Below are positions 1-9,552 of a stretch of DNA of 64,000 bases, piece by piece. Made by a program: the position numbers and the translations under genes. Numbering within the stretch: position 1 is the stretch's first letter; each line of letters begins with the position of its first letter. The stretch is from Smaragdicoccus niigatensis DSM 44881 = NBRC 103563 (lineage in GTDB: Bacteria > Actinomycetota > Actinomycetes > Mycobacteriales > Mycobacteriaceae): assembly GCF_000380645.1 (NCBI RefSeq), contig NZ_AQXZ01000014.1, positions 62,001 to 126,000 of the forward strand, read 5' to 3'. The notes beneath the pieces were generated by a model that made no database searches, was not told where the DNA came from, and worked only from the letters and a program-made list of their open reading frames with translations.

Positions 1-1386
1 GTAAGGAGCGTTGCGGAGCATCTGGATCTGGAGCGCCTGGGTGACCGGCTGCAGCCATAGGTGCTTGGGGTCCCATTGCGGATGGAAACAGTCCCATCCC
101 AGGTAGAGCGCGTTCCGGGTGCCCAGTCGACCGTCTTGGATGCGCTTCCAGGCGAGTTCGACGGGGACGTTGCTCGCGGCTCCGCCGTCGACCAGTGCGG
201 CGACGTCCTTCTCCGCCATCAACTCATCGAGCAGCGGCCACATCCGCGGATCGTCGGACTCGTGGTGCAGCACCCCCGGAATCGACGACGAGAAGCTGGC
301 CGCATCGACGACGTTGAACTGCTTGGTCAGGTCATCGCCACCGATGACGATGGGCTTCACCACCCGGGTGTCGATGAACGCGGCCACCTGCCACAACGCC
401 GCAATCAACGCGGGGTTCTTGTTTCCGCGCTTGGGCAGCGCCCGCAAGGCCAAGTTCGTGAGCTCAGACGGCCGGAACCGACCCGGCAAGCGATCGAACG
501 ACTGCTTCCGTACCCCTGCGACGACCGTTTCGTACGGGATCGCCAGATCCTGCATCTGCAAGCTCGAGCCGTCCTCACGAACGAACATGTCGTGCGCGAA
601 ACGGTTGAAGTACAGGGCAACCACACCGTTCAGACCGTGCCGCCGATTCAGTCGAGCCGGACCGAGGATCTGCCGGTAGGTGACTGTCTTGGCCCAGTCA
701 AAGTAATCCTTAATCGGAATCGGCAGTTCCCGAGCGACGACACTGCCGATGATCGCGCCCATGGAGTTCGCCATCATGAAGTCCGGCTTGATGCCCTCGT
801 CATGGAGGCGCTCGATGCCGCCGAGGTAGACGTAGCCCGCACCGCCACCGCCACCGAGGGTGTACACGAGTGCCTTGTAACCGACTTCGGCATCGAGTTC
901 GGCACGTGAGAAGTCGTTCGAATGGACTTCGAGAACTCGGTTGCGGGTCGCCTCGAGCTCGCCCTCGAGATCATGCAGCGCAGCCTTCGCGCCGACCAGA
1001 CGGTCGAGGGCTTTGTTCTCCTTACGAAGTGGTCGATACAAGGCGTCGATCGCCTTGGCGCGGAACTCCTCGATGAGCTCACCGACCACGATGTCGGCGC
1101 GGCCGGGGCGCAATTCCGGACCCGCGGCGCCGGGTGCGAAGGCGTGCAGGCGAGCGAAGGTCAGGAGATACCGGAGACGGCGAAACTCCTCTTCCGACAA
1201 CACATCCGGGTGCTCGAGCTGGGCGCGGACAAGCGCGCTTTCCATGTGCTGCAGCAGCAGAACCGCGTTTGAGTCGACGTCCGGAGCGGGCTCGATCCCG
1301 GCGATTTCCTCGATCCGCCCGACCACCTCCCCAACCGCTGCATTCTGGAGTCCAATGAGGGAATCGGTCAGCCGCCGCTTAGCCAT
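1..1386 (-). CDS. Patatin-like phospholipase family protein, C-terminus cut off by the window edge
   Basis: Open reading frame on the minus strand starting at ATG 1386 and running off the left end (462 codons seen). After about 180 mostly helical residues comes a patatin/RssA-type serine hydrolase domain: a glycine-rich oxyanion stretch (GGGGGAGYVYLGG), the nucleophile elbow ANSMGAIIG with Ser208, and a DGGAASNVP motif with Asp400 as second member of the Ser-Asp dyad. The first glycine of the usual GxSxG is alanine here. Family members hydrolyse acyl esters of membrane lipids; the substrate is unknown. The SDR gene 1492-2256 is divergent, so the 105 bp between them should hold both promoters. 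The 3' end lies outside the window. Confidence 0.85.
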   Translation of the reverse strand, partial: MAKRRLTDSLIGLQNAAVGEVVGRIEEIAGIEPAPDVDSNAVLLLQHMESALVRAQLEHPDVLSEEEFRRLRYLLTFARLHAFAPGAAGPELRPGRADIVVGELIEEFRAKAIDALYRPLRKENKALDRLVGAKAALHDLEGELEATRNRVLEVHSNDFSRAELDAEVGYKALVYTLGGGGGAGYVYLGGIERLHDEGIKPDFMMANSMGAIIGSVVARELPIPIKDYFDWAKTVTYRQILGPARLNRRHGLNGVVALYFNRFAHDMFVREDGSSLQMQDLAIPYETVVAGVRKQSFDRLPGRFRPSELTNLALRALPKRGNKNPALIAALWQVAAFIDTRVVKPIVIGGDDLTKQFNVVDAASFSSSIPGVLHHESDDPRMWPLLDELMAEKDVAALVDGGAASNVPVELAWKRIQDGRLGTRNALYLGWDCFHPQWDPKHLWLQPVTQALQIQMLRNAPY

Positions 1387-1491
1387 GTGTTCATCTTGAA
1401 CTGTCGTCCCGCTACGGTGGGCAAGTATTGGTGCACCTGACAAATAAGTGCGCCGAACACACGAGTACCACTCGCTCACAAGGAGAACCAC

Positions 1492-2256
1492 GTGCAAATC
1501 ACTGGAGCAGCAGCGGTCGTCACCGGCGCCGCATCCGGCCTCGGTGCCGCCACCGCGAAGGCCCTCGTCGACGCTGGAGCCGAGGTCTACGGCCTCGACC
1601 TGCAGGCGTCGATCGACAAGGCCGGCAGTGCACCGGAGGGGGTCACCCTCATCGCCGGTGACGTCACCAGCGACGCCGACGTCAAGGCCGCGATCGCCCG
1701 GATCGCCGAGAACGGCGCACCGCTGCGCGTCGCCATCAACTGTGCCGGTGTCGGCTGGGCGTCACGCATCCTGTCGAAGAAGGGGCCGCACGACCTCGAG
1801 CTGTTCCGCACGGTCATCACCGTCAACCTGCTCGGCACATTCAACGTCATGCGCCTGGCCGCCGAGGCCATGGCTGCCACGGAGCCGGTCGACCAGTACG
1901 GCCAGCGCGGCGTCATCATCAACACCGCGTCGGTTGCGGCGTTCGAGGGCCAGATCGGCCAGATCGCGTACTCAGCTTCCAAGGGCGGCGTGCACGGCAT
2001 GACCGTCCCGGCTGCTCGCGACCTCGCCCAGTTCGGCATCCGCGTGTGCACGATCGCTCCGGGAATCATCGACACCCCGATGCTCGCCGGCGTTTCCGAC
2101 GAGTACCGCGCGGGTCTCGAGGCCGGCGTTCCGTTCCCGTCGCGCCTGGGTCGCCCGGACGAATACGCCAAGCTCGCCGCGATGATCATCGAGCACGACT
2201 ACCTCAACGGCGAGACCATCCGTATGGACGGCGCGCTGCGGATGGCACCGCGCTAA
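1492..2256 (+). CDS. SDR family dehydrogenase, 3-hydroxyacyl-CoA dehydrogenase-like
   Basis: 254 aa classical short-chain dehydrogenase/reductase. The cofactor motif TGAASGLG is at residues 11-18, NCAG is present, and the catalytic pair is Tyr160 and Lys164 (YSASK). The C-terminal half (APGIIDTPML, then PSRLGRPDEYAKLAAMII) resembles type-2 3-hydroxyacyl-CoA dehydrogenases, so NAD(H)-dependent oxidation of a hydroxyacyl-CoA in fatty-acid breakdown is the best guess; the substrate is not proven. The start is GTG 1492, preceded by a clear AAGGAG ribosome binding site. It is transcribed divergently from the patatin gene and has no obvious operon partner. Confidence 0.88.
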   Translation: MQITGAAAVVTGAASGLGAATAKALVDAGAEVYGLDLQASIDKAGSAPEGVTLIAGDVTSDADVKAAIARIAENGAPLRVAINCAGVGWASRILSKKGPHDLELFRTVITVNLLGTFNVMRLAAEAMAATEPVDQYGQRGVIINTASVAAFEGQIGQIAYSASKGGVHGMTVPAARDLAQFGIRVCTIAPGIIDTPMLAGVSDEYRAGLEAGVPFPSRLGRPDEYAKLAAMIIEHDYLNGETIRMDGALRMAPR

Positions 2257-2748
2257 TCAAACCTCGGTAGTTGGCTCCGGCGAAGTCTCCACGCGAGGCT
2301 TCGCCGGCGTCACTCGGTAGGTGCTGAAGCTGCGGAAGACGTCACCGACGGCACGGTTGATGCCGCTGATCGCCGCGTAAACGCCGTCGACATTGTCATC
2401 GTGAAGTTTCTGCGCGGCTCGGCCCGCTTCACGCGTGCTTTCGAACGAATCAAGAACCTTGAAGGCACCCTCGGCCAGCGTCTTGTGCCCGGCTTCGAGA
2501 ACCGCCGTTCCGAGTTCGACAGCGGTCGACGTTCCGGCCGCGAAATCCACCGCATTCGGCTGCGGGTTGGACTGCCGAAGTGCGAGCGACTTTCGCGCGC
2601 CGTCGAGCTCATCGGTGAGGCGATTGATCTCTGCACGCGCGTTTTCAAGATCAATCGTTTGGTTCTTCGACTGCTTGGCGGTACGCAAAAGCAGCGCGAC
2701 GAGAGCGACGACAATCAGCGACAGCAGGCCGATGGCGATGTAAAGCAC
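2257..2748 (-). CDS. Small membrane-anchored coiled-coil protein, function unknown
   Basis: About 163 aa if started at GTG 2748, ten bases after the stop of the upstream nuclease gene; longer versions overlapping that gene are possible, so the start is uncertain. The N-terminus is one transmembrane segment (LYIAIGLLSLIVVALVALLL) followed by a basic stretch. A predicted coiled coil rich in Glu, Asn and Leu follows, then a soluble region of about 80 residues and a Pro/Glu-rich tail. I recognise no named domain. Close spacing suggests co-transcription with the RecB-like nuclease gene. Confidence 0.6.
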   Translation of the reverse strand: MLYIAIGLLSLIVVALVALLLRTAKQSKNQTIDLENARAEINRLTDELDGARKSLALRQSNPQPNAVDFAAGTSTAVELGTAVLEAGHKTLAEGAFKVLDSFESTREAGRAAQKLHDDNVDGVYAAISGINRAVGDVFRSFSTYRVTPAKPRVETSPEPTTEV

Positions 2749-2758
2749 GTGGACAAAC

Positions 2759-4375
2759 TTAAGGGGCTTGTCTCCACTGCCCCGCAACCGACCCCATCTC
2801 AAATTGATGACGCATTGAATCGGCATCTGGCACAGCATCATTCGCGGTTTCGGTCATCCATTGACGGAGCACTGCCGTCGCCCGGACGTCGTCTTCGTTG
2901 TATTCGAGGATGCGAGTTCGCTGGGTCAGATCGATTTCTCCGTCCATGCCGACAGCATGGCGGTACCAGGTCATCGAGGCTTCGCCGCTCGCTTCCGCGT
3001 CGCGCCAGTTGAAACCCGCGATGGGTGCGATTTTCTTCAGTCCCTTGCCATTCGGACAGATGAACTGTTCATTGATCGCCTGATAGATATCGACCCACTG
3101 CGGGCTGTCGATGAAAGCCCGGATCTCCGCCTCGGTCGGGACCCCAGGAATTCCAGGGAATCGACGGGCCGAGTCGAGAAGCCATTTGTCTTCTGCCGAC
3201 CGGGAATAGCAATACGCGGCAAAGGTCTTGCCGGCGGCAACGGCGGCATCGCGAACCTGCATGAGCCACGTCCAGAATTCGCCGAACGCGCGGCCTTCAT
3301 CGGCCGTGGGCAACGGATCCCACGTTCCGAACGGGCGGTATTCGCCGTCGAGCAGCGTGCCCCACAAATACGCCCCGCGCTCTTGATAGCTCTCGAGATC
3401 GACATCGACTTCGACGTCGGCTCGGCGGACTCTGACCATCGGCACCCGCCGCACCAAATCCGCGCCGGCCAACCAGGCCTGCGCAGCCACCACGGTGTCG
3501 CCGAAATCGCCGTGCTGCCACTCCTCGGGAGCCGCGCCGACCCATCCGGCCAGCTGATCGACCGTATTGACGCCGACCGCGCGAAGGACGTCAGCGCGGG
3601 ACCCCGCGGCCACGATGCTGACATCGCCGCGGGCGGCCAATTCGGCTTCGCACGACGACCACCAGGGGCAACTGCGGCATTCCGGAACCCGGGACGGCGC
3701 CGTTTCGACCGTGCCGGCGAGGATGCCCAGGCGATCCGCAAGTCGTCGGTCGTACTCCTCGAGCGGACCGGTGAGATCGTGAACGAGGATGCAGTCCGCA
3801 TCCAAGCCGATCGCACCACCCACCGGTTCGCCACTGGCGAGTTCGAGTTCGGAAAGCATCCGGTGGATGTGCGCGAGGCGGAGCTGGTCACGGAGGTGAC
3901 TCCGCGCACGCCGACTTGGATCGGCGGTCGGACTCCACTGGTCGAGCGGAGACGTCACCACGAGGGACTCGGCGGAGGCCTCGGGGCGCAGGTCGGTGAT
4001 GCGGTGGTTCACGACGATGATCGGGATGTATCCGCCGCCCTGCCGCCACAAGATCTCGACCCCACCGCGTCGCCCCGCATCCGCATCGATCGGAAAGGCG
4101 GCGCCCCAGATCAGCTCGGCACCCTCGCGGCAGGCCGCGAGCGTCTGCGCGGCGCGCTCCGGGCCGCTCGGGACCGCCCACTCACCCAGTTCGGAGAGCG
4201 ACTCGAAAACCCGCTGCCGGTGGAGCGCCGCGGCTTCGCGGCGCTGGCGGACACCCGGGTCCTCCGGCAGGTCGACCACCGCGCCGAGACCGTTCCGCTC
4301 GAGATGGATGCGGTGGCGGCAGCGCGTGAGCATCCCGGCATCGACGAGGAGCTGTTCGGCTGTCACGCCACTCAT
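2759..4375 (-). CDS. TM0106 family RecB-like putative nuclease
   Basis: 538 aa from ATG 4375 (an upstream GTG at 4417 is possible but less likely). The family combines a RecB/Cas4-like nuclease region with a C-terminal RNase H-like (RNase_H_2) exonuclease domain. Visible are the cysteine cluster CRSCPWWSSC in the middle, as in Fe-S or zinc-bearing RecB-like nucleases, and the C-terminal EYNEDDVRATAVLRQWM typical of DnaQ-like exonucleases. It probably acts in DNA or RNA processing; no specific role is established from sequence. The long open frame on the opposite strand here is a codon-bias mirror. Confidence 0.8.
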   Translation of the reverse strand: MSGVTAEQLLVDAGMLTRCRHRIHLERNGLGAVVDLPEDPGVRQRREAAALHRQRVFESLSELGEWAVPSGPERAAQTLAACREGAELIWGAAFPIDADAGRRGGVEILWRQGGGYIPIIVVNHRITDLRPEASAESLVVTSPLDQWSPTADPSRRARSHLRDQLRLAHIHRMLSELELASGEPVGGAIGLDADCILVHDLTGPLEEYDRRLADRLGILAGTVETAPSRVPECRSCPWWSSCEAELAARGDVSIVAAGSRADVLRAVGVNTVDQLAGWVGAAPEEWQHGDFGDTVVAAQAWLAGADLVRRVPMVRVRRADVEVDVDLESYQERGAYLWGTLLDGEYRPFGTWDPLPTADEGRAFGEFWTWLMQVRDAAVAAGKTFAAYCYSRSAEDKWLLDSARRFPGIPGVPTEAEIRAFIDSPQWVDIYQAINEQFICPNGKGLKKIAPIAGFNWRDAEASGEASMTWYRHAVGMDGEIDLTQRTRILEYNEDDVRATAVLRQWMTETANDAVPDADSMRHQFEMGSVAGQWRQAP

Positions 4376-4477
4376 TATGGACAGAGGTACTGACACATCC
4401 CTCCAAACGCCCCGCACCGGTTAGGGTTGACCAGCAGTGACAGGTGTGGACTGGCGTCAACTTCGAAGGCATCGAAC

Positions 4478-5125
4478 ATGGGATTGTTCTCCAACCGCAA
4501 GCGCAAGCGTGAGGCTCGCCGGGCGAAAGCCGAGGCGAAGGCTTTGATGCACAAGGCCAAGGTCGAGGCGAAGGCCAACGCGAAGAACGCAAAGAAGCAG
4601 GCCAAGAAGAACGCCAAGTCCGCCACCAAGCTCGAAAAGGCGCAGATCTCCACGCTCAAGGCCCAGGAGAACCACGCCAACAAGGCCGCCGCGAAGGCCG
4701 AACGTGACCGTCTGGCGCCCAAGGAAGTCAAGAAACTCCTGGGTACCGCTAAGGTCGTCGCACCGATCGCCGCGCCGCTCGTCTACCAGGGAGCGACCTG
4801 GTTGCGCGGGTTCCTCGATGAGCGGAAGGCCGCCGGACTCGGCGTCCCGGTCGGTCAGCTCGGTGAGTTCGGCGGCCACGGCGGCCGCCTGAGCGCACGG
4901 ATCGCTTCCGCCGACGCGACGACCGCCGAACTGCTCGCCCGGTCTGGCGACGGCGCCACGAAGAAGTTCGCAGATGCGACGCGTGCCCGCCTCGCGGAGC
5001 TCAACACCGCCGTCCATGCGGCCGAGAACATGCCGCCGACGGCCCGCAAGTCCGCCCACCAGGCCATCTCGAACGAGTTGAGCCGCGTCGAGACCAATCT
5101 GCTAGACCGGTTGGGTGTCCACTAA
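4478..5125 (+). CDS. DUF6474-like Lys/Ala-rich protein
   Basis: 215 aa from ATG 4478, chosen because GAAGG lies a few bases upstream and the conserved MGLFSNRKRKREARR opening starts there. The first 90 residues are an extremely basic Lys/Ala helix (repeated KAKxEAKANAKNAKK), followed by a hydrophobic stretch (VVAPIAAPLVYQGATWLRGFL) and a helical C-terminal domain. The layout matches actinobacterial DUF6474 proteins as I remember them; the function is unknown. The end overlaps the CopC-like gene by 11 bases, which implies translational coupling. Confidence 0.75.
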   Translation: MGLFSNRKRKREARRAKAEAKALMHKAKVEAKANAKNAKKQAKKNAKSATKLEKAQISTLKAQENHANKAAAKAERDRLAPKEVKKLLGTAKVVAPIAAPLVYQGATWLRGFLDERKAAGLGVPVGQLGEFGGHGGRLSARIASADATTAELLARSGDGATKKFADATRARLAELNTAVHAAENMPPTARKSAHQAISNELSRVETNLLDRLGVH

Positions 5126-5645
5126 CTCCCTCCGGACGGTCGTTGCCCTCGTCCTCGCGTTCCTGCTCGCCGCCGTCGGGCCGGCGCAGGCACACACCAC
5201 GGCGATCGCGGTTGATCCGGCAGACGGTGCGCAACTCAGCACATCGCCGAAATCGGTGACCATCACGTTCACCGAAGCTCCCCAGGCGGACTTCGCGGCG
5301 CTGTCGGTCGTCGGGCCGGACGGCGGGCAGTGGACCGACGGTGAACCCACGGTCGACGGCGAACGACTGACCGTTGCGGTGCGTGAACTGGGCCCCGCCG
5401 GCAAGTACACGATCGCCTATCGGGTCGCCGCCCAGGACGGCCATCCGATCACCGGTTCGTCGACGTTCACGCTGCTCACGCCGGGCAATGGAACACCAGG
5501 TCAAAGCACGAATTCGGCGAGCTCATCAAGCAGTATCCCGGTGGCCGCCGGGGCGGGACTCGCGGCCCTCGCGGTGCTGTCCTTGCTCGTGTTCGCGATC
5601 CGCCGGACACGACGTTCGGAGACCGACAACACGCCGACTGCGTGA
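5115..5645 (+). CDS. CopC domain copper-binding protein, membrane-tethered
   Basis: 176 aa with a GTG start at 5115 inside the end of the previous gene. A Sec signal peptide (about residues 1-27) is followed by a mature N-terminus starting with His (AQA/HTTAIAVDPADGA), the usual first ligand of the CopC Cu(II) site, and by a CopC-type Ig-like beta sandwich with QDGHPITGSSTF supplying the Asp-x-His pair. A Gly/Ser-rich linker and a single C-terminal membrane helix (residues about 145-165) ending in basic residues follow. It should sit outside the membrane and bind or hand over copper. No CopD partner is adjacent. Confidence 0.88.
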   Translation: MSTNSLRTVVALVLAFLLAAVGPAQAHTTAIAVDPADGAQLSTSPKSVTITFTEAPQADFAALSVVGPDGGQWTDGEPTVDGERLTVAVRELGPAGKYTIAYRVAAQDGHPITGSSTFTLLTPGNGTPGQSTNSASSSSSIPVAAGAGLAALAVLSLLVFAIRRTRRSETDNTPTA

Positions 5646-5715
5646 AACGCCGTCGACGCTCTGCGTCGGCTCTTGGCGGGGCGACGATGTCGGTGGGTTG
5701 ATCTAGTGTGAATCC

Positions 5716-6192
5716 GTGACCGAAGTGGTAGCTACCGCCGACCTGGCCGATGAAATCGGCCCCGGCATTCGCAGTTGTGACACCCAATTCCGCCAGTTCG
5801 GAGGCCGTAGTGCCTTCGCCGGCCCGATTACCACTATTCGCTGCTTTCAAGACAATCTGCTGGTCAAACAGACTCTGAACTCGCCTGGCAACGGCGGAGT
5901 TCTCGTCGTTGACGGCGACGCCAGTGTGCACACCGCCCTCGTCGGCGACCTCATCGCGGGCGCGGCCGTAAAGAACGGCTGGGTCGGCGTCATCGTCAAC
6001 GCGGCCGTCCGCGATTCGGCGATCCTCCAGACGCTCGACATCGGCATCAAGGCCTTGGGCACCAACCCGCGCAAGAGCACGCAGACCGGGTCGGGCGAGA
6101 AGAACGTGCCCGTCGAAATCGGCGGCGTGACGTTCAACCCGGGCGAGATCTGCTACAGCGACGAAGACGGTGTGGTGGTTCGCGAACCATGA
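5716..6192 (+). CDS. rraA: RraA family protein (RNase E activity regulator or HMG/OAA aldolase fold)
   Basis: 158 aa, GTG start. The whole protein is the RraA fold: [19 protein letters not shown] near the N-terminus, [36 protein letters not shown] in the middle and a C-terminal [13 protein letters not shown]. Proteins annotated RraA in actinobacteria may be RNase E inhibitors or 4-hydroxy-4-methyl-2-oxoglutarate/oxaloacetate aldolases; sequence alone does not decide. The stop overlaps the lysX start by four bases (ATGA), so the two genes are translationally coupled. Confidence 0.9.
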   Translation: MTEVVATADLADEIGPGIRSCDTQFRQFGGRSAFAGPITTIRCFQDNLLVKQTLNSPGNGGVLVVDGDASVHTALVGDLIAGAAVKNGWVGVIVNAAVRDSAILQTLDIGIKALGTNPRKSTQTGSGEKNVPVEIGGVTFNPGEICYSDEDGVVVREP

Positions 6193-9100
6193 TTGAAACC
6201 GCCTCAGTCCGGCGCCGAATCGTTCCTCGACTCACCGGACTGGTGGTCGGGTGCGCGGCAATCGCCTGCGCGATATGGAGCGTCGTCCCGGTTCTTCGTG
6301 AGAGGTCCGAACCTGTGCGTTCGGTCCTCAACAGTCATTTCATCCATGCCCCGAACTCGAGTCTGAGCTGGGCGCTTGCACTCGGCGTTCTCGCGGTCGG
6401 TCTGTGGCGCGCGAAACGCGTCGCGTGGTGGGCCCTCATCGTGATGGCCGCGGTGGTCGCAGGTGGCCACGCCATCGTCATGACCCAGCAGGTGGACCTC
6501 GATTCCGGCATCGCGTTCGGCATCTCCGCCGGCGTTCTCGCGACCCTCGTCGCGCTCCAGCCGCAGTTCCCGCAGCATTCGCGCTGGCCATCGGTCGGAA
6601 AGACGATCGGTGCCGTCCTCGGCTTCGGCCTGTTGTTCACGGCGATCGGGTACGGCCTCATCGCCCTCGCACCGGGCCGTCTCGCGGTGCAGGACCAGCT
6701 CTGGTACGCCGCAAATCGCGTCGTCGTGTTCGGCCTGATCCCCAACAGCTACGACACCGGCGTCGTCTCCATCAACGTCGACGCCGCGCTCGGCGCCTTC
6801 GGTGCGCTGGCCTTCATCGCTGTTCTCGCGGTCGTCCGGCGCACCCAGCGGACGTCGAACACCCTGACCGCGCTCGACGAGTCCGCGCTCCAGGCCCTCA
6901 TCGCCCGATCGGATGTCAGCGATTCGCTCGCGTACTTCTCGACTCGCCGCGACAACTCCGTCGTCTTCGCACCCAGCGGCAAGGCTGCCGTCGCTTACCG
7001 GACCGGCGTCGGAGTCAGCATGGCGGTGGGCGATCCCGTCGGGAATCAGGAGGCGTGGCCGCGGGCTATCGCGGCGTGGCTCGAGATGTGCCGCGACCAC
7101 AACTGGATTCCAGCCGCGACGGGTGCCAGCAAGTTGGGTGCTCGAGCCTATCGGCGTGCGGGTCTGTCGACGCTGCGAGTGGCATCGGAGGCGATCCTCA
7201 AACCCACCGAATTCGATCTCAGCGCACCGGAATTCAAGGCAATTCGCCTGGCTGGAAATCGCCTCCGGAAGCAGGGCCTCACCGTCCGGGTACGGCGCCA
7301 AGCGGACATTCCGGCGACCGAACTCGCCGCCGTCCGCAAGCGCGCGGCGCAGTGGGCCGACACCCAGACCGAACGTGGATTCCACCGTTCGCTAGGTCGC
7401 ATCGGCGACCCGGGAGACACCGAATCGCTGCTGGTCGAGGCCGTCGGCCCAGGCGGTCCGGTCGCGATGATGACCCTTGTGCCGTGGGGCGCCACGGACG
7501 CCACCGTGGATCTCCTGTGCCGCGATGAGTCCGCTCCCGGTGGCATCACCGAACTGATGCTGAGCGAGCTCGTCCTCGCGTCGGCGGCCCTGGGTCTGAC
7601 CCGGATCTCGTTCGGCTTCACCGACGTCGACAGCACGGCCACCAGCGCGATGGCGCGGGTTCCGCTGTTCCTGTCGCGGTGGTGGCAGCAGGACTCCTCA
7701 CGTGCGGCCAACGAGCAGTACCGGCCGACGTGGGCGCCGCGCTACGTGGCGTACCCGGCGGGGCGGGTCTCACGGGTGTCGATCGCCAGCGGCGTGATCG
7801 AAGGTCGACGCAAAGTGGCATCGACCTTCACTTCCAGCCGGACCCGGATAGACCGGGCGGTGCTCGCAGATCTGCTCGAGTCACCCATCCCCCGTCCGCA
7901 CCCGGGCCTGACGAGGCAACCCGAGCGGCCGGAGCACGTCCGGGTTCGCGTGGACAAGCTCGCGCGTCTGGCCGAAGCCGGAATCCCCGGTTACCCGCCC
8001 GCCTACCCGCCGACGCACACGATCGCCGCCGCGCGCGATGCCGTCTCGGGCACTCGCGTCCGCCTGACCGGGCGACTGCTGGCCTGGCGTGACCTGGGCG
8101 GTCTCGGGTTCGCCAAGCTGCGGGATGCCAGCGGAGACATCCAGATCATGGTCGACGCGAATCGCTGCGGCGAGGACAAAGCCGTCACGTTCGGCTCGAT
8201 GTTCGACCTCGGCGATCTCATCGAGGTGAGCGGACCGATCGGGCGCGCCCGCAAGGGAGAGACCAGCCTGTTCGCGATGGACTGGCGACTCGTCACGAAG
8301 AGCCTGCATCCACTCCCCGACCGCCACAAGGGGCTGACCTCCCCCGAGGCCAAGGTGCGGCAGCGTCACGTCGAACTCGCCATCAACCCGAGTGCCCGGG
8401 AAGTCGCGCAAGCACGCAGCGTCGTGTTGCACTCGATCCGCTCCTCGCTTGCCGGCTGGGACTACCTCGAAGCGGAAACTCCCATCCTGCAGTCGAATTC
8501 GAACGGCATCAACGCTCGTACGTTCCGGACGCAGCCGGACGTGTACGGGCTCGAACTTCGCCTCCGGACCACTCCAGCGCTGCAACTCAAGCAGCTGGCG
8601 GTCGGCGGGTTGGAGCGGGTGTACGAACTCGGGCGAAGCTTCGCCGACTCCGGGACGAGCGCGCAGCACAACCCGGAGTTCACGACGCTGCATGCATTCG
8701 AAGCGCACGTCGGTTACGGCGAAATGGTCACGCGTTGCCAGGAGATGGTTCAGCAGGCAGCGCTGGCCGTCCATGGTCAGGCGCTGTCGTTCCGGCAACG
8801 CTACGACGGTGTGATGCGTCCGTTCGACATCAGCGGACCGTGGCCGGTGCGTACGTTCTACGAAGCGGTCAGCGAAGCCGCCGGCCAGCCGGTCAACGCC
8901 AGCACCACGATCTCGACGCTTCGGATCTTGTGTGAGACCGCGGGCATCACGCCGCGGCATTCGTGGGACGAAGGTCGCCTTGCGTACGCGCTCTACGATC
9001 GCCTCGTCGTGGCCCGTACCGAACTCCCGACGTTCTATCGGGACTTCCCGGTGACGATGGCTCCGACGGCACGCAGCCTCGCCGCCAACGAGGACCTCGC

Positions 9101-9389
9101 GGAGCGGTGCGATCTCGTGGCGTGGGGTTCGATTCTGGGGTCGGTTCACACCGAGTTGACCGATCCGCTCGAGCAGCGACGTCGTCTGGCTCTCGAGGAG
9201 AGCCGGGCACTCGCCGGTGATGTCGACGCCGTTCGCGCCAACGATGCCTACCTCGAGGCGATTGAGTTTGGCATGCTGCCGACGGCGGGCCTGTGGCTCG
9301 ACGTCGACCGCGTGATCACGCTGATCACCGGGCGTACGGTGCGCGAATCGCTGGCGTTTCCCTTCGTGAAGCCGCTGGCCAAGCGCTGA
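6189..9389 (+). CDS. lysX: LysX-type lysylphosphatidylglycerol synthase fused to a lysyl-tRNA synthetase-like domain
   Basis: 1066 aa. Order: N-terminal membrane domain of about 6-7 helices (to residue ~215), an MprF-type GNAT domain (DUF2156, ~230-560), an anticodon-binding OB fold (~610-700) and a class II LysRS-like domain (~720-1066). LysX of mycobacteria transfers lysine from Lys-tRNA to phosphatidylglycerol and protects against cationic peptides. Here the LysRS part has lost many expected residues: motif 2 FRNE reads FADS (818-821), the lysine-pocket Glu of APEL is Ala797, the Glu and Tyr after HNPEFT are His835 and Phe837, and the motif 3 GLGxGxDR reads GLWLDVDR (1034-1041). The lipid-modifying half may therefore depend on Lys-tRNA made by a separate LysS. 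It is coupled to rraA and followed by a strong hairpin. Confidence 0.88.
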   Translation: MIETASVRRRIVPRLTGLVVGCAAIACAIWSVVPVLRERSEPVRSVLNSHFIHAPNSSLSWALALGVLAVGLWRAKRVAWWALIVMAAVVAGGHAIVMTQQVDLDSGIAFGISAGVLATLVALQPQFPQHSRWPSVGKTIGAVLGFGLLFTAIGYGLIALAPGRLAVQDQLWYAANRVVVFGLIPNSYDTGVVSINVDAALGAFGALAFIAVLAVVRRTQRTSNTLTALDESALQALIARSDVSDSLAYFSTRRDNSVVFAPSGKAAVAYRTGVGVSMAVGDPVGNQEAWPRAIAAWLEMCRDHNWIPAATGASKLGARAYRRAGLSTLRVASEAILKPTEFDLSAPEFKAIRLAGNRLRKQGLTVRVRRQADIPATELAAVRKRAAQWADTQTERGFHRSLGRIGDPGDTESLLVEAVGPGGPVAMMTLVPWGATDATVDLLCRDESAPGGITELMLSELVLASAALGLTRISFGFTDVDSTATSAMARVPLFLSRWWQQDSSRAANEQYRPTWAPRYVAYPAGRVSRVSIASGVIEGRRKVASTFTSSRTRIDRAVLADLLESPIPRPHPGLTRQPERPEHVRVRVDKLARLAEAGIPGYPPAYPPTHTIAAARDAVSGTRVRLTGRLLAWRDLGGLGFAKLRDASGDIQIMVDANRCGEDKAVTFGSMFDLGDLIEVSGPIGRARKGETSLFAMDWRLVTKSLHPLPDRHKGLTSPEAKVRQRHVELAINPSAREVAQARSVVLHSIRSSLAGWDYLEAETPILQSNSNGINARTFRTQPDVYGLELRLRTTPALQLKQLAVGGLERVYELGRSFADSGTSAQHNPEFTTLHAFEAHVGYGEMVTRCQEMVQQAALAVHGQALSFRQRYDGVMRPFDISGPWPVRTFYEAVSEAAGQPVNASTTISTLRILCETAGITPRHSWDEGRLAYALYDRLVVARTELPTFYRDFPVTMAPTARSLAANEDLAERCDLVAWGSILGSVHTELTDPLEQRRRLALEESRALAGDVDAVRANDAYLEAIEFGMLPTAGLWLDVDRVITLITGRTVRESLAFPFVKPLAKR

Positions 9390-9400
9390 AACAAGAAATT

Positions 9401-9434
9401 GGGCGATATTCCGTTTTCGGACGGAATATCGCCC
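9401..9434 (+). terminator. Hairpin terminator after lysX
   Basis: Perfect 13-bp inverted repeat: GGGCGATATTCCG at 9401-9413 and its complement at 9422-9434, with an 8-base loop, 12 bases after the lysX stop. There is no real U-tract, as is common for actinobacterial terminators. Confidence 0.75.
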
Positions 9435-9505
9435 ATTCTCGTTCTGTGGACTGTGACGCCGGTCAATGCGTCAACGTCACGACTCACGTACCGTCGTACG
9501 TTAAC

Positions 9506-9522
9506 TGGGACGAACTGTCCCA
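9506..9522. promoter_or_regulatory. Candidate operator upstream of SDR gene
   Basis: Inverted repeat TGGGAC-N5-GTCCCA about 30 bases before the SDR start at 9553. Size and place fit a repressor site near the promoter. No regulator gene is adjacent, so the binding protein is unknown. Confidence 0.35.
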
Positions 9523-9552
9523 TATACATCGACAACGAAGTCAGGATGGAAC

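Noticed and set aside
61-909. 282-codon plus-strand frame at the left end
   Set aside because: It is antisense to the partial patatin gene, whose catalytic motifs read cleanly on the minus strand.
2861-4393. 510-codon open frame on the plus strand
   Set aside because: Mirror of the RecB-like nuclease gene; no recognisable protein features.
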